64,000 nucleotides of DNA from Venturia oleaginea (GCA_013176395.1 JABMLP010000015.1:434001-498000), one strand, 5' to 3'; positions 21,840 to 33,670 are shown, counted from the first letter of the stretch. Numbers and translations: made by a program. Notes: generated by a model not told the origin, from the sequence alone.

Positions 21840-23785
21840 TTTTGTGTTTAGTACAGGTTGGGAATGTGTGGTTTGTGGTAGCTGGTTAGCGTAAGGTGAT
21901 TATCTTTTTGACTTGATTGTAGGAGCATGCATTTGAATATCTATGACCTTTTCGTGGTGAGTCACAGAGTTTGATTGTCATGCTTTTGCGGTTGCGTTCG
22001 TGGCTCGTGACGAGGGGACAATGATGCGAAAGGTAAACGTGATTAGAGCACGGTCTTATCGGAAAACGTGAAGGGCTTTTGGAAGCGAACGAGGAAGGTC
22101 ATGATGTAGAGACCGAGGATAGCAGAAGTACGCCTGATGTGGAGAAATAGATGCGCAAGTCAAGCGTAGGCGTCCCGCGGCTTGGTTTTGTGACTTGAGA
22201 TGTTCGATGAGAGTAGAATAGCCCGTGATCTGCTGAATCTTCCCAGCTCGAGACTCGGATCGCGCAATGCACCCTTGCAATACGACGACAAAAATTGGAA
22301 CTCTGCTTCTAGGCCAAGGGATTGTGGTTATGGTAGCATAGTGGGAGTTTCAGAAGTGCTCGGAAGAAGCGCATCACGCAAAAAATATGGTAGAAGGTTG
22401 AAAGCAGAAATGATTCTCCTTTATGAGCAAAGCATGCAGGCATTCTAACCATGGAGGACAATAGTGACGGCGATGATGAAATTGTGCTTGAAGATGGAGA
22501 AAGTCTAGACTTGAGGAGACCCTGGAAGTTGTGAACATATGATCTGGGCTGATTGTGTCGGGCCAGAAGCCTAGGTCGAGAAGAAATTTGATGGTTGTTT
22601 TCAAAGAATTTTGTGGCGAGAATAACGACACTGGAGGAAGACAGCAGATTTTGTGATCAACCCGGCTGTAGGCTTGAACAAGTAGAAGGTACAGGGAGAG
22701 TAAACTGGGAGTAGAGCGGAAGTAGAGCGGAAATAGAGCGGAAGTAAGGCTGATGGCAGTTTGATCTCTTGGCAGATGGTGAAACACCAAAAACGTCCGC
22801 ATCATAGAATCCAGAGCTGCAGCAGTTTAGGACAGGAGTCCTTCTCCGCTCGACGTTATCCAAAGCAGTTGGCGGATATCAATGGAGTCGCACAGACGTT
22901 GTGACCATTGTTCGGCCGTGGCCGCAGGAAGAACAGACATGTACCAGTTTTCCAGTTGGCAGTGAAGATGTGGTCGACCTCGGCACGGTAACGTGAACGT
23001 TGCACCGTTGCAACGAATCAAGGCAATTGTCAATATGCAACGCTTCTTCCGCGTGCTAGTAAAGAGCCTCCAACGGACAAGGCATGCGTTGATGTTGCAC
23101 AACATTGATTCATGACGACGTGAAAGGCCGATGGGCTGGTTGCTTGGATCATAGACGATAATGACTGGTGTGCGCACGAAAATAACCAAGATCTAAGGAT
23201 GGTAGATGTCGACACCACCCCCTGAGTAGGAAAGTGCAGAAGATACTTCCGCGTTTGAGGGCCACCCGACGGGAAGATGGAAATCTGGTTTGTGGGAATG
23301 CTAGAATTTTCTAGAGACTTTTGGGAACACAAATTATCCAGGACAAGAGTTTGACTATGCGACGGTCGATTGGCGTGTAGGCTTGATTCGACAGACGTGG
23401 CGTTTGGGTGCCTTTCTTCGGCGGCCGAAGTCCGGCAGCCCCTGCGTTTGTTACTTCTCTGCTGCTCTGTGATTGATGATGCAAATAGTCAGAGAGGATA
23501 AATCGAGCATGGCAAATGAATGTGGCACACGCACAGTTCGGGTTAAACTATAGTTTGGCGATGGGTTGATTGCTGTCAGCGAGAAAGATGACAGAAGCAC
23601 TTGATTCAGCGCGGGAACGTAGAGTGAGCCCGGTTTCAATGGACTATAGTATGACACAAGGTGGTGAAGCGCTGAGCGGCCTCCGAGACAAAAGTCTGCC
23701 TAAAGATTGAGGGACGGGAATTTGGAGAGCGAGAGATGGTGAGGTTGTTGTTCTTTGTCAAATTGAGTGGATGGACAAAGCAGTG

Positions 23786-23827
23786 AATGGAGTTTGCATA
23801 ATGGAGTTTGCATAATGGAGTTTGCAT
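23786..23827. repeat. 14-bp tandem repeat, 3 copies
   Basis: Three exact copies of aatggagtttgcat in a gene-free region. Confidence 0.9.
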
Positions 23828-25585
23828 ATACGAAGACATGTTACACGATCGAGATGGACACAGGTGAGATGGCAAAGTCGAGTACAATGCAACGTCGGAG
23901 TGCAGGGCAAGCCTGAGGCAGCAGCTTACTCAGATACAGCGGGCGCAATTTCCTTTCCATCGATGGGTGCTCCGCCATAGGGGCTTAGTACATCTCATAA
24001 TAGAACACTAAAGCGGACTTGATCGGTACACCGTAGTTGGGCACACGGACTTCCGGACGATGGTATTCTAACCTCTCAAATCGACGTCTAACCTCAAATA
24101 TCAGGGCGCTCCCCTACATTTCCAGTAAATCTCGCCCTTTTTTGTTAATTGCTTCTCTCACTAGTGACGACAAATTCGGAGGAAATAAATCGATAGAATA
24201 GTTCAACCAGAGGTATCTAGAATTCATTGAAGCCTATCTTCGTCGTCATCGTAGAGAGATGGTGCTGCAGCGTCCGGAAGTCCGTGAATTTGGATTCCCG
24301 GTACAGATCCAGGAGAGCTAAAGGAACAGCGCGATGCAACTGAAGCAGAGAGGTGAGACAAAGGGCGATAAAGCGATAAAAGCTCGATCATAAATTTCTC
24401 TCCACACTCTCATTGATCTCGTCTGCAAGTGATGTTTTGCGGGAGACTGCGGTGAAGCGTCGATCAACATCCAACCCAAAGCCAAAGAGATCAACGGCTG
24501 GCACGGTCCCAGTGAAGATGAGCTTGAGCCTCAGGTATGGGATTGAAAACCTGACGTAATGCGTAGGAGCTCTGCGCGATGTTGTAACAGACAAGAAACG
24601 TCGCGTTTGGGCCAGGTGTGGAACCGCGGTTCGAGTGGGAGGTTGTATCTGGGACTTGTGGTAAGTCACTGTCTGTCGAAAGCAACGATGGAAGCAGACT
24701 GACAGCACCGTCAATGCAGCATGGCAGCTTGGCAGAATGCCATCATGACTGTGCGAGTGCAATAGACAAGTGGCCAGCGCAGCCAGAGCCAGAGCCAGAG
24801 CCAGCAGCCAGCCAGCAGCCAGCGCGCGAGAGGTCGGCGCGCTGGAGAGCAGCAATTAGCAAACAGAGATGCTCTATCGTAGAGAACAGCTAGGCGTATC
24901 ATAGCAGCAACCCAAAATGGCAGTAACCTCAGTTTGGATGGAGATCGGCCGACTGCACTATTGGCTAGGAGTAAGCCGAGCGCCTCGTTGTGTGAGGCTG
25001 CTCTGCTCCTGGTCTGCCTCTCCTGGTATGCCTTTCCTGGTCTGCCTCTGGTCTGCTCTGCTCCTGGTCTGCCTCCGGTCTGCCTCTGCTCCGGATCCTG
25101 CTCATCCTCCCCCACGATGCAACCGCGCTGCTCGATGCGATGCGACAGTCCTGAGTCGAGTACGGATGCCCTGCCCCAGAGACACAGTCAGGGCCTAGAG
25201 ATAGATACAATTGTTTCCGTCTCAGCAGTGCTCCCGTCTCAGCCCTCCGTCAGCCGTTTTCCCGTATTTGAGAGGTACCCGAGCTCCATGTTTAGATTGT
25301 CGCGCTAAGGCGTCCACAAGCTCAGACGAGGCGCCATGGCTGGAAGGTCCTGCAACCGGGTTAGCTCTCGGACAGTGGGACCCGGGAAGCTAGCTCGATA
25401 TCTACTCCGAAAACGACTCTCAATCTCTTGCACCCAAAATTGTCATCCATCATTCTTACTCACCCCTCCCATTGGGGCATTCCATACTTTAACCCCAATA
25501 TATACCTGGGCCCCTCGATCCCGACCCTCATTCTTTCTTATTCCACACTTTCGTTGATGATTCCGTCGTAACACCAACCCACACC

Positions 25586-26874
25586 ATGTCTTCAGTCTCT
25601 TCGACCAGCTCTCGCCGGAGCTCATGGGGGGACAGCCCGGAACGCAATTGGTCTCCAGGTCCATCGTCGTCGTCGACCTCAGTCGATGACACCCAGAGCG
25701 AAATCGTTCGGTGGATCATCGATACGAGAAATATATGGCACGGCAACTCGATACAAGACGCTGTACGTACCTTTCGCTGATTGAATATCAATTGCCGTCG
25801 CTAATCATATACTAGGCTGGCGAATACCTCAACTACATTTCAGAAGGGGAAAGGAAAGCCATCACGCGGAAATACCATATCGCCGACGCAAAAATGTCTC
25901 TCGCCTCAGCCCTACTCAAACGCGCCTTCATTGCGCGCGTTACCGGTCTTCTCTGGCACGACATCCAATTCACGCGCAAAGGACATCCTGTACACGGGAA
26001 GCCAGCTTGGGATCCACCAAAGTTCAACACGACCGGAGTTCCCTGGCCCAATGTCGACTTCAATGTTTCTCATCAGGCCGGCTTGGTGACGCTGGTTGGC
26101 GTGTGTGTACCTGATGGAGAGCTGCTACCCCACGAGGAAGCTCTTGTGGGATGCGATATCGTGGCGCCCCATGAACGATCAGACCTGGAAATGATCCAAA
26201 CCTCGGATTTTGAAGATTACACATCCACCTTCGACCAAATCTTCTCCGACTCGGAATTATGGGACATCACATATAACCTCCCTTCCCACTCCGTACAGCT
26301 CTACAATGGACAGCGACTCTCGCAACAAGAGCTCGGCCGATTAGACCGGGTAATCAATACAGATCAAAACTGCTCCGTCACAATGCCGGACGGAAGAATC
26401 GAATCTTTCCCCTCGGATCTCATCATCGACGCCAAACTCCGACGATTCTACACGTTCTTCACCCTCAAGGAATCTTACATCAAGCTATGTGGTGAAGGTC
26501 TCCTCGCCCCCTGGTTGAAGGAGCTTGAGTTTCGCAATGTTTTCGCACCCACACCCGGAACGCAAGCCCGATGTTCGACTAGTGGTACCTGGGGAGGGAA
26601 GACACATGGTGGACGCCCAAGCGTCGACTACATGACTGGCGGCTTCTCATTCGCTAATGGCCAGGAGGACGACCTCGAAATCTGGCGCGACGGGGAGGAA
26701 GTTCACAGCGTCCGCACCGAGGTGCAGTCGTTCGAGGAGGATTACATGATTTCGACAATGATAAGTCCACCTCACTTGGTAGGATCGCGGGACGGATTCC
26801 CACCGTGGGAGAATTGCGACATGGAGCGAGACATCCTCTTTGTTGCGCGCATGGGCAAGCTCATGCTATCTTAG
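25586..26874 (+). CDS. npgA: 4'-phosphopantetheinyl transferase (Sfp/NpgA type)
   Basis: Two exons, 25586-25762 and 25816-26874, separated by a 53-nt intron (GTACGT...ACTAG) in phase 0; 411 residues. It transfers phosphopantetheine from CoA to carrier-domain serines of PKS, NRPS and alpha-aminoadipate reductase proteins. Diagnostic motifs are FNVSHQAGLVTLVG (~141), VGCDIV with the Mg-binding aspartate (~170) and FTLKESYIKLCGEGLLAPWL (~274), the fungal version of the (W/F)xxKE(S/A)xxK signature. The Ser-rich 45-residue N-terminus looks unstructured. Fungi usually have one such enzyme, orthologous to Aspergillus npgA/cfwA; symbol use rests on that. It would activate the carrier domain of the NRPS-like protein at 4.8-9.9 kb, but also any other in the genome. 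Confidence 0.9.
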
Positions 26875-29800
26875 CTCATACGGAGCACGATGTTTAATTT
26901 TTAATCATTAACTGCAGCTCTACGGACACTGCCTGCTACATTATTCCCTTTGTACATAGCATCATACAGCGACGGCGTTCTGGGCACAGCCGAGCAGAAG
27001 ATCTCAGGCTTTAGATACCACATATAGATCACATTTATCATTATCCATTGTTCATCACAAATCAGTAAACAAAGCTCGTCTGTTCTGTCTTGTGACAACC
27101 CGGCCGTTGTAATGATGATGTCATCGAGGGTTATCCTGGAGCTTCTCGATTGGTCCTGCAAGCTTCCAAGACCTAGCAACCCTGCAGCGGCTCGTCGAGT
27201 TCGCATGCATATCACTCCGCAGCTCCTCGCACCACCGTCGACCATTGCTGCTACATAAAATTCTTATCATTGCCTCATGAAGAAGCCTTCGGCTCTCCTC
27301 TGTGTTTCCGTAATTCCTTCTGCTCACCACAACTCTCCACCGGCGGCTGATGACTGAGAAACAAGCACTTCGTCACAGACGCCTGCATTCACGCCTGCGC
27401 ACCACCCGTAGTGGCCTGGTAAGCCGGAACTCGGTGCCTTGACGGCAAACAGAATACGGCCTCACATTCACAGCCTCTGCTGTACGCGACGGACGCCTAG
27501 GCAATGGCCTCAAAATATCGCTCTTCCCGCACCATGTCTTTCGAGATTCAAAACTCTCCGATTCTGTGCAGCATTGCTGGCCTCCATCTATGCTTCGTTG
27601 TGGAACCTGCATCGCTACGCCTCTTGTCAAGGCGTCGTGCAAAAGACCGTTGCGATCATGAGTGGACGGAAGCCTCCTTCACAACGTTTCCTCCGTCGGC
27701 TCAACAGGGCTTCCCCAACTTCCCGCTTGCAGGGAGTCTTTTCTGCCACGCCCAGCCGCTGTGTACCAATTCCTCTCCCTGCCGTTTCTCCAAGGCGTCT
27801 GCTTTCGATCATCTCTGGCCATGTCAATCCGGGGTCGCTTAGCACCTTAACGTGAGAGATCTTCACAGGCTGCGGCAGAGCTGCTGGGTCCCTCACATCA
27901 GGAATCATGATCACACCCCATAGAACATGGATCAATAATTCAATAGCTCACTGCATACTTTATTCCACTTTTCGTCGCACGAGCAGCTGGAGAGGCTCTC
28001 ACAAACGCCCTCAGATCGAAACACCGGTCAAGTGGGCTCTCCACATTAGCCATGCTCTCTGGCTCCCGAAGACCAATGCGATTGGATCTATTCCACCTTG
28101 CTTGCAGGATCGGCGTTGCGAAACCTATTTTGGGTTCTCTTCTGCAGTACTCTTCAAAACATGGAATTGGTGGCACTGCATTGGCCGAAAGATACCGCAG
28201 GATCGAGAAGAGAAGACTCATGATGTATGATGAAGCGGATCACTCGGACCCGACGAGATAATGATGAGGCGAGAGGCGGAAATCATCGTCACGATGGAGG
28301 GGGGCTCTGCTTCCGCCCACTCCCCGTCGTGCGAGGGCCAGCAGCTCACCTCATCATGAACTTCGCCACGCAGTACGCTTTTACTCATCCGCAATCCGCA
28401 CCGCTATCGCTATCGTGCTTTCTTCTTGCATGTCTCTCCACAGCGCAATCGTATCTGGCTCCATTCGTTCAGCTTCTCGATCTCATTAGTGCAACAGGCT
28501 AATATCAGCTCCACCAAGATAATTACTTGTTCTTCACGGGCTCACCGATGCTTCCAGCATCATCCTCAGCATGTGCGCTCGCACTATCTGTCGCTCGTAC
28601 ACAAGCATCCACGTCTCAGCTTGCGTCCTGTGCTTGAATCCACTTTACAAGTCAACTTTTCAACCGAACGGACCTTGGAGGCGAGAGTCCTTCGCCGTGG
28701 TGTCTTGATCCACGAAGGTGAAAGCATTGTCCACGTGAGGTCAATGCTCTCGATGCATGTCTATAGCACATTTTTCGATGGAATATCTTCGCGACAGGGC
28801 TACTCGGGAGACGATGCCAAATGTTGACAAAGCTATCGCGCCGCTAAATCTCGATTTCACACTTTTACAGCCCTCCACTACCACAGGAGGGCATTTGATG
28901 AGGAAACACCAAACAAGGTAATATCCCCAACCTATGTCACAATTCCACAACAACGGATCCAGCGGGGTGAAGTCGATGGAATTCATTACGACTGTGACAA
29001 AAAGCTGCACTAGAGAAAAAAAGTTGTGTCTCGGAACCCGACACTCCGTAACCAAGAATCCATGTGTTTCGTGATTTTCAAGATCTCGGGAAATTAGTTT
29101 AGTGCATTGTTTTGGTGTGTGGCACTGTGGTTGTCTGTCAAGGCGAGCGCTGTGGCTATCCGCCAGCACCGTCAAAAGCACGTGCTATCCTGGTGCATCA
29201 TTTTGCTTCTGTGGAAGCAAAATATTAGTTTCCAGAAGCACTCTGGTATTGATGTCATACATCATCGTTACTCTGCGCATCTGATTCAGGCGCCATGTGG
29301 TACCAAAGCGGCTTGTAAATTCCAGCGATTCGAACGACAGATGGTCGTTCGAATCGACAGATGGTCGGATCTATCCGTACAAATTCTCGACATGGCAATT
29401 TCATCGTCTTGGGGGATTTCCGCGAGTTGTTTTGGTCTATCGATTGTCTATTGCGTCCGGAAATTGCTGTGGAGGAGGTGGCTGGCGTGGCGTGCCCGGT
29501 CTGGCTAGAGCCCGCCGATGACGCTTTCTGACGCTCTTGGATCTTAGTGTGGAGACGGCCCGGCGGGCATTAAGACTAGAACGCCTTGGGACCTTGAGGC
29601 TGCCATCGCGAAGTCGCTGCCATCGCGAAGTCGAGACCATTAACAACTTCACCTAGTCCATTGAATCCCGGTGTTGCGCACAGGTAATGCTTGATTCTTT
29701 CGATTATGGTCTTGTTGATGTCCTGGTTGACAATGCTGATTCTAGATCCGAGAGGCTCACCTCCCTCGTCGCCGTAACAGCGCTTTTGTCGCAGGGTGGT

Positions 29801-30028
29801 AGCTTTATCACTGCGTTGTCTCTCAAAGTATGTATGCCCTTGCTGGTGTTATCATCCAACCTGAACTAAACATCAACGACCTCTTGGCGGCTGAGAGACA
29901 CCATCTTGCCGGAAACGTGTCGATTTCAATGTTTAGGTAAAAGAATATGAATTTCAAGACACCATCGTAATGTCTAGGAATTGGCGGGTCCACAAGTAGA
30001 TAAGTCACCGCGACAGTAAGATCGTCCG
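26875..30028. other. 3-kb stretch without a convincing gene
   Basis: Many overlapping frames of 60-146 codons exist on both strands, but none has a recognisable domain and they compete with each other. A perfect 13-bp hairpin at 29326-29356 and an 18-bp direct duplication (ccatcgcgaagtcg...) near 29604-29635 are present. A decayed gene may be hidden here. Confidence 0.4.
29326..29356. repeat. Perfect 13-bp inverted repeat, 5-nt loop
   Basis: cgattcgaacgac (29326-29338) is followed by agatg and then gtcgttcgaatcg (29344-29356), its exact reverse complement. Could form a stable hairpin or be a palindromic binding site. No terminal base tract follows, so it is not obviously a terminator. Confidence 0.85.
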
Positions 30029-31090
30029 TCAACGATGCTTCTTCGTGGCTTTTCGATCTTTTGCAGGACCGGAGATCTGTCTCAGATGAGGCCGCTCCAT
30101 ACCACCTCTCCCCATCCTATCCTTCCTAAGTATACCTGTGAAGCCTAGAACATCCTTCGCTCGAGCCCATCTCCCTTCTCCATCCTTATTCTTCCCCATC
30201 TCGAACATGGATTTTACTAGTTTGTGTTTATCGTCTTGCACTTCCCCTTTTATCACCTTGCCCTGCCCCTTTATCGTCGCCTCCTCTCCTCTACCCGCCT
30301 CCACTTCTTCTTTAGAATCCTTCAGCTCAGGTCTCCGTTTCTGTAATGTATTCCGCCGCCCCACCTCACCTGGATCTAAACTCGCATACAACACCTCTCT
30401 AGACCTCCCCCCTATGAAGTGTCGAAAGGAAATAGGTTTCCGCGGTTGTTTATAGGCTGGGATGAATGAAGTTTCTGCACCTCCTACACCCTCTACACCT
30501 CCTACACCCTCTACACCTCCTACACCCTCTACACCTCCTACACCCTCTACACCTCCTACACCTATCACCCCCTCTCCACCCTCGCCACCCTCTCCACCCT
30601 CTCCACCCTCTCCACCCTCTCCACCCTCTCCACCCTCTCCACCCTCTCCACCCTCTCCACCCTCTCCACCCTCTCCACCCTCTCCACCCTCTCCACCCTC
30701 TCCACCCTCTCCACCCTCTCCAACCTCTCCACCCGCAATACTACCCCCTCGAGCTCTAGTCCCCCCTTCTCCACCTGTAACACTGAAACCCATCCCCCCC
30801 TCAGACCGCACTTTCCTAACAATAACAAGCCGTTGATTAACTAGCGACCCAGGCGGCATCTTCGTCTGCATCTTCGCGATGCGGAAGAGGCCGTACATGG
30901 AGCGTTTGCGGTGTAATCTGTGGGGTGGGTGTGGTATCGTGGGGAGATGGACGCTTGAGGGGGGTTGTTCAAATGAGGGAGTTAGGGAGTCGCGGGATGA
31001 GATATAGGAGGAGTAGGGGACTAGTGTTTGGCTTGAGGTTAAGCTTGAACTTTGAGATGGGGATTGGGAGAGGGGTTTTGATTGGGACAT
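30029..31090 (-). CDS. Protein of unknown function with Gly-Glu-Gly repeats
   Basis: An uninterrupted 353-residue frame. Order: a Ser-rich N-terminus (SQSKPLSQSPSQSSS), a short conserved-looking block (RKRSMYGLFRIAKMQTKMPPG), a GEG-repeat tract of about 50 residues, a GGVEGV tract of about 25 residues, then a basic, Lys/Arg-rich C-terminus containing QPRKPISFRHFIGGRSREVL and KDVLGFTGILRKDRMGRGG. The repeat tracts come from 9-bp and 18-bp DNA repeats whose lengths keep the frame open. No domain is recognised. The sequence outside the repeats has protein-like composition, so I think the gene is real, but the frame could be inflated by repeat bias. Confidence 0.5.
   Translation of the reverse strand: MSQSKPLSQSPSQSSSLTSSQTLVPYSSYISSRDSLTPSFEQPPSSVHLPTIPHPPHRLHRKRSMYGLFRIAKMQTKMPPGSLVNQRLVIVRKVRSEGGMGFSVTGGEGGTRARGGSIAGGEVGEGGEGGEGGEGGEGGEGGEGGEGGEGGEGGEGGEGGEGGEGGEGGEGGEGVIGVGGVEGVGGVEGVGGVEGVGGVEGVGGAETSFIPAYKQPRKPISFRHFIGGRSREVLYASLDPGEVGRRNTLQKRRPELKDSKEEVEAGRGEEATIKGQGKVIKGEVQDDKHKLVKSMFEMGKNKDGEGRWARAKDVLGFTGILRKDRMGRGGMERPHLRQISGPAKDRKATKKHR
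30481..30733. repeat. In-frame 18-bp and 9-bp coding minisatellites
   Basis: About 4.5 copies of the 18-bp unit ctacacctcctacaccct (30481-30562) adjoin about 18 copies of the 9-bp unit ccctctcca (30571-30733). Both unit lengths are multiples of three, so on the minus strand they encode GGVEGV and GEG repeats. Confidence 0.92.
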
Positions 31091-31566
31091 TTTTGTGTAG
31101 AGAGTGATTTTGGGTTTGGGTTTGGTTTTTGGTTTTCATGGGTGTGTTGGTGTTGTGGTGGTTTTGTCGCGTTCGTTGTAAGTAAGTACAAGAAATTCAA
31201 TGGTACGAAATAAAATCCGGGAGATATTTATCTGCTCTTATCCCTATCTCAAGTGTTGGAGATGAGTGAGACAGGTGTTGATGTACATACTGTTCCTATT
31301 CCTATTCCCTGGTAATAAGAGCTTGGAATTGGAATTGTTCTTTAGTGATTGGGGGATAGCTTATTTTATTTTCTTCGATTCTGTTCTTTTCTATCCTACC
31401 CTACTCTAGTTTTTGATGTTGTTAATGGATCGCTCAAGGGAGGTGTGAATTGGTTTGGGGAGAGTAGATTGTGTTCTTTGTTTGAAGGGGGTTTTGTTTG
31501 GGGTGAGTGGGGTTTGTTTGTTAGTATTTTATCGGGAAGATGAAAGTAAAGGTAAAGTTAAAGGTA

Positions 31567-31608
31567 ACGTGTTCCACCACCGAGCTGGTCAACCCACCGA
31601 GCTGGTCA
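31567..31608. repeat. Left terminal inverted repeat of Fot1-like element
   Basis: 42 bp starting ACGTGTTCC, an exact reverse complement of 33379-33420. Within it the 15-bp motif ccaccgagctggtca occurs twice in direct orientation. A further shared acgaccaactc lies just inside both ends. Confidence 0.95.
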
Positions 31609-31646
31609 GTTTCTGCCAAGACGACCAACTCCCTCATTAACACGAT

Positions 31647-33337
31647 ATGTCTCAACAACAAAATGCGCAATTATCTAACAGAGAAGGCAGAATTCAGCTT
31701 GCCCTTTCTGCCTATAGCACCCACCAATTCCGAAGCCTCAGGCGCGCTGCTGAAGCGTTTGATGTACCTCCTTCAACATTGACTAGCCGATACAACGGAA
31801 TCACGTATCGCCTAGATACTCGCAACGCCCAACACAAGCTCACTACGACTGAAGAGCAGACAATTGTCTAATACATCCTCGACCTCGATTCGCGAGGATT
31901 CGCGCCCCGGCTGTGTGAGGTGGCAGATATGGCGGATTAACTACTAGGTGTACGCGGTGGAGAGCCAGTAGGGAAAAACTGGGCTGAGAGGTTTATAACG
32001 CGCTCAGATGAGCTCAAGATGGCCTTCAATCGAGCTAAGGATAGGCAGAGGATACTACAGGAAGATCCAGAGATTATTGGCGCGTGGTTCAAGCTCGTTG
32101 CAGACACTAAGGCAAAGTACGGCATCCACGACGAGGATACGCACAACTTTGACGAGATTGGCTTCCAGATGGGCGTTATTGGGTCAATGAAGGTCGTCAC
32201 AGCTTCTGAAAGACCTACACGGCCTAATTTGATCCAGCCAGGCGATCGCGAGTGGGTTACAGTTATCCAGAGCATCTGCGCCGCTGGGTATGCGACCCCG
32301 CCATTCATTATCTACAAAGGACGCGTTCACATCTCTGCGTGGTATGAGGAGGCAGATATACCACGGAATTGGAAGCTCTCGGTCTCTGAGAACGGCTGGA
32401 CAAACAATGCGCTTGGTCTTAAGTGGTTGAAGCACTTTGACGCGTATACAAAGGCGCGTCAAGTGGGGGGGGGGGGTATAGGCTGCTCATCTTGGACGGC
32501 CATGAGAGCCATCTCAACCAGGATTTCAAGGACTACTGCCTCGAACATAAGATCATAACGCTCTGTATGCCACCTCATTCATCGCATATCCTCCAGCGGC
32601 TTGATGTGGTCTGCTTCTCGCCGTTGAAGTGCAAGTACTCTCAACGAGTTCGAGACTTGGCACGCCGACGCGTCTACCATATCAGCAAAGAAGGCTTCCT
32701 CCCAGCCTTCAAAGACGCGTTTTTCGACGTGTTTACAAAAGAGAACTGTCGAAAGGCTTTTGAGATGGTAGGGCTAGTCCCTATCAACGCGTAGGTGGTA
32801 TTGGATCGCCTTGAAGTACGGCTACGTACCCCACCAGCACCCCCACCGCAGGAGACGCCGTGGCAGTTGAAGACTCCAAGCAATACTCTTGAATTTGGAT
32901 CCCAATCCAAGCTCGTAAGCGAGTCCTTTACTCGGTCACCAGTTACTGCGCAGGCAGGCTTTTCCCAGCTTGTCAAGGGCGCTGAATTGATGCTACACCA
33001 AAACGCTCTACTTGTTGCGCGCAACCGCGAGCTTGAAGAGCAATTGGCAGTAATGACAGAGCGAAAATGGCGCAAAAGGAAGTGGATCCAGCAAGGTGGT
33101 ACTATAGAGTATGGGACTGTAGCAGCGCAGGTAGCTGCCGAGGCGTCTGTCGCGCCTCAGGGATCAAAGAAGGCTCGTAGTAGTGGTGGTCAAGAAATAG
33201 CCTGACCAACTCAACGGCGCTGTAGGAACTGCGGCGCAACTGGGCATAATGCGCGAACTTGTAAAAAAGATATCGAGATATCATCTGAATCAGATAGCAG
33301 CACGACGGACTTAGAATCTATTGTTAATAGCGATTAA
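31647..33337 (+). pseudogene. Fot1/pogo-type transposase, broken
   Basis: Reads as one DDE transposase. Order: ATG at 31647, a psq-type helix-turn-helix (SLRRAAEAFDVPPSTLTSRY), a CENP-B-type region ending in WAERFITR, the DDE core (HNFDEIGFQMG with the first Asp; LLILDGHESH with the second; PPHSSHILQRLDVVCFSPLK), a C-terminal coiled region, and a CCHC zinc knuckle (CRNCGATGHNARTC) ending at 33337. Lesions are TAA after EEQTIV, TAA after EVADMAD, a frameshift at the G12 run 32465-32476, TAG after VPINA and TGA before the zinc knuckle. Every stop can be derived from CAA, CAG or CGA by one C-to-T change, the pattern of repeat-induced point mutation. The zinc knuckle is seen only when the last stop is read through. 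Confidence 0.9.
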
Positions 33338-33378
33338 ATTGAAGAGTCGTAACATGAGTTGGTCGTGCCAAGCCTTTT

Positions 33379-33420
33379 TGACCAGCTCGGTGGGTTGACC
33401 AGCTCGGTGGTGGAACACGT
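33379..33420. repeat. Right terminal inverted repeat of Fot1-like element
   Basis: 42 bp ending GGAACACGT, perfectly complementary to 31567-31608 and followed by the TA target duplication. Confidence 0.95.
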
Positions 33421-33670
33421 TAAAGGTAAAACTAAAACTAAAGATAAGCCCAAAACTCAAACCTCCCTCCTAAAAGCCCATTCCCAATCCTATACTATAT
33501 CCAATATATCCCTTCCCTCCCGGTACTAAAGAAACGTAGTGAAACGCAGTAAACCGTGTCCATCTTTACATCGCCAGATAGCCTATCCAATAAACGGAAT
33601 CTAGTATCTTCGAGCGCGTGAATATCGAGATCGGTGGATATGTAGGTGATATATATTTCTGTACTATATG

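Larger units (their letters stand above)
19486..25585. other. 6-kb gene-poor region
   Basis: No frame here has a recognisable domain apart from the fragment at 21438-21839. Features seen: a short ggttgaggttaagg purine repeat near 20160, a 14-bp tandem repeat at 23786, (CAGAGC)n and (CAGC)n tracts at about 24781-24830, and a pyrimidine-rich block of imperfect ctggtctgcct repeats at about 25005-25090. No tRNA-like cloverleaf was found by eye. Long non-coding or regulatory regions cannot be excluded. Confidence 0.45.
31567..33420 (+). mobile_element. Fot1/pogo-type DNA transposon, inactivated
   Basis: A 1,854-bp element bounded by perfect 42-bp terminal inverted repeats (31567-31608 and 33379-33420) and flanked by TA on both sides (31565-31566 and 33421-33422), the target duplication of Tc1/mariner/pogo elements. 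It carries one transposase gene broken by four stops and a frameshift at a G12 run. The flanks are an AG/T-rich aaggtaaag-type repeat. Confidence 0.93.

Noticed and set aside
22374..23332. Series of 100-143-codon minus-strand frames
   Set aside because: They overlap in different phases and show no domain, signal peptide or intron structure.
24711..25308. Gln/Arg/Pro-rich frames on both strands
   Set aside because: They arise from the ctggtctgcct and cagagc low-complexity repeats; both strands are open for the same reason.
27439..27855. 138-codon plus-strand frame
   Set aside because: Two other frames are open across the same bases and none shows a family signature.
28741..29181. 146-codon minus-strand frame
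   Set aside because: No domain and no neighbouring exon; likely chance.
30462..30836. Pro/Ser/Thr repeat protein on the plus strand
   Set aside because: It is the antisense reading of the GEG repeats; the minus-strand frame is longer and has non-repeat sequence on both sides.
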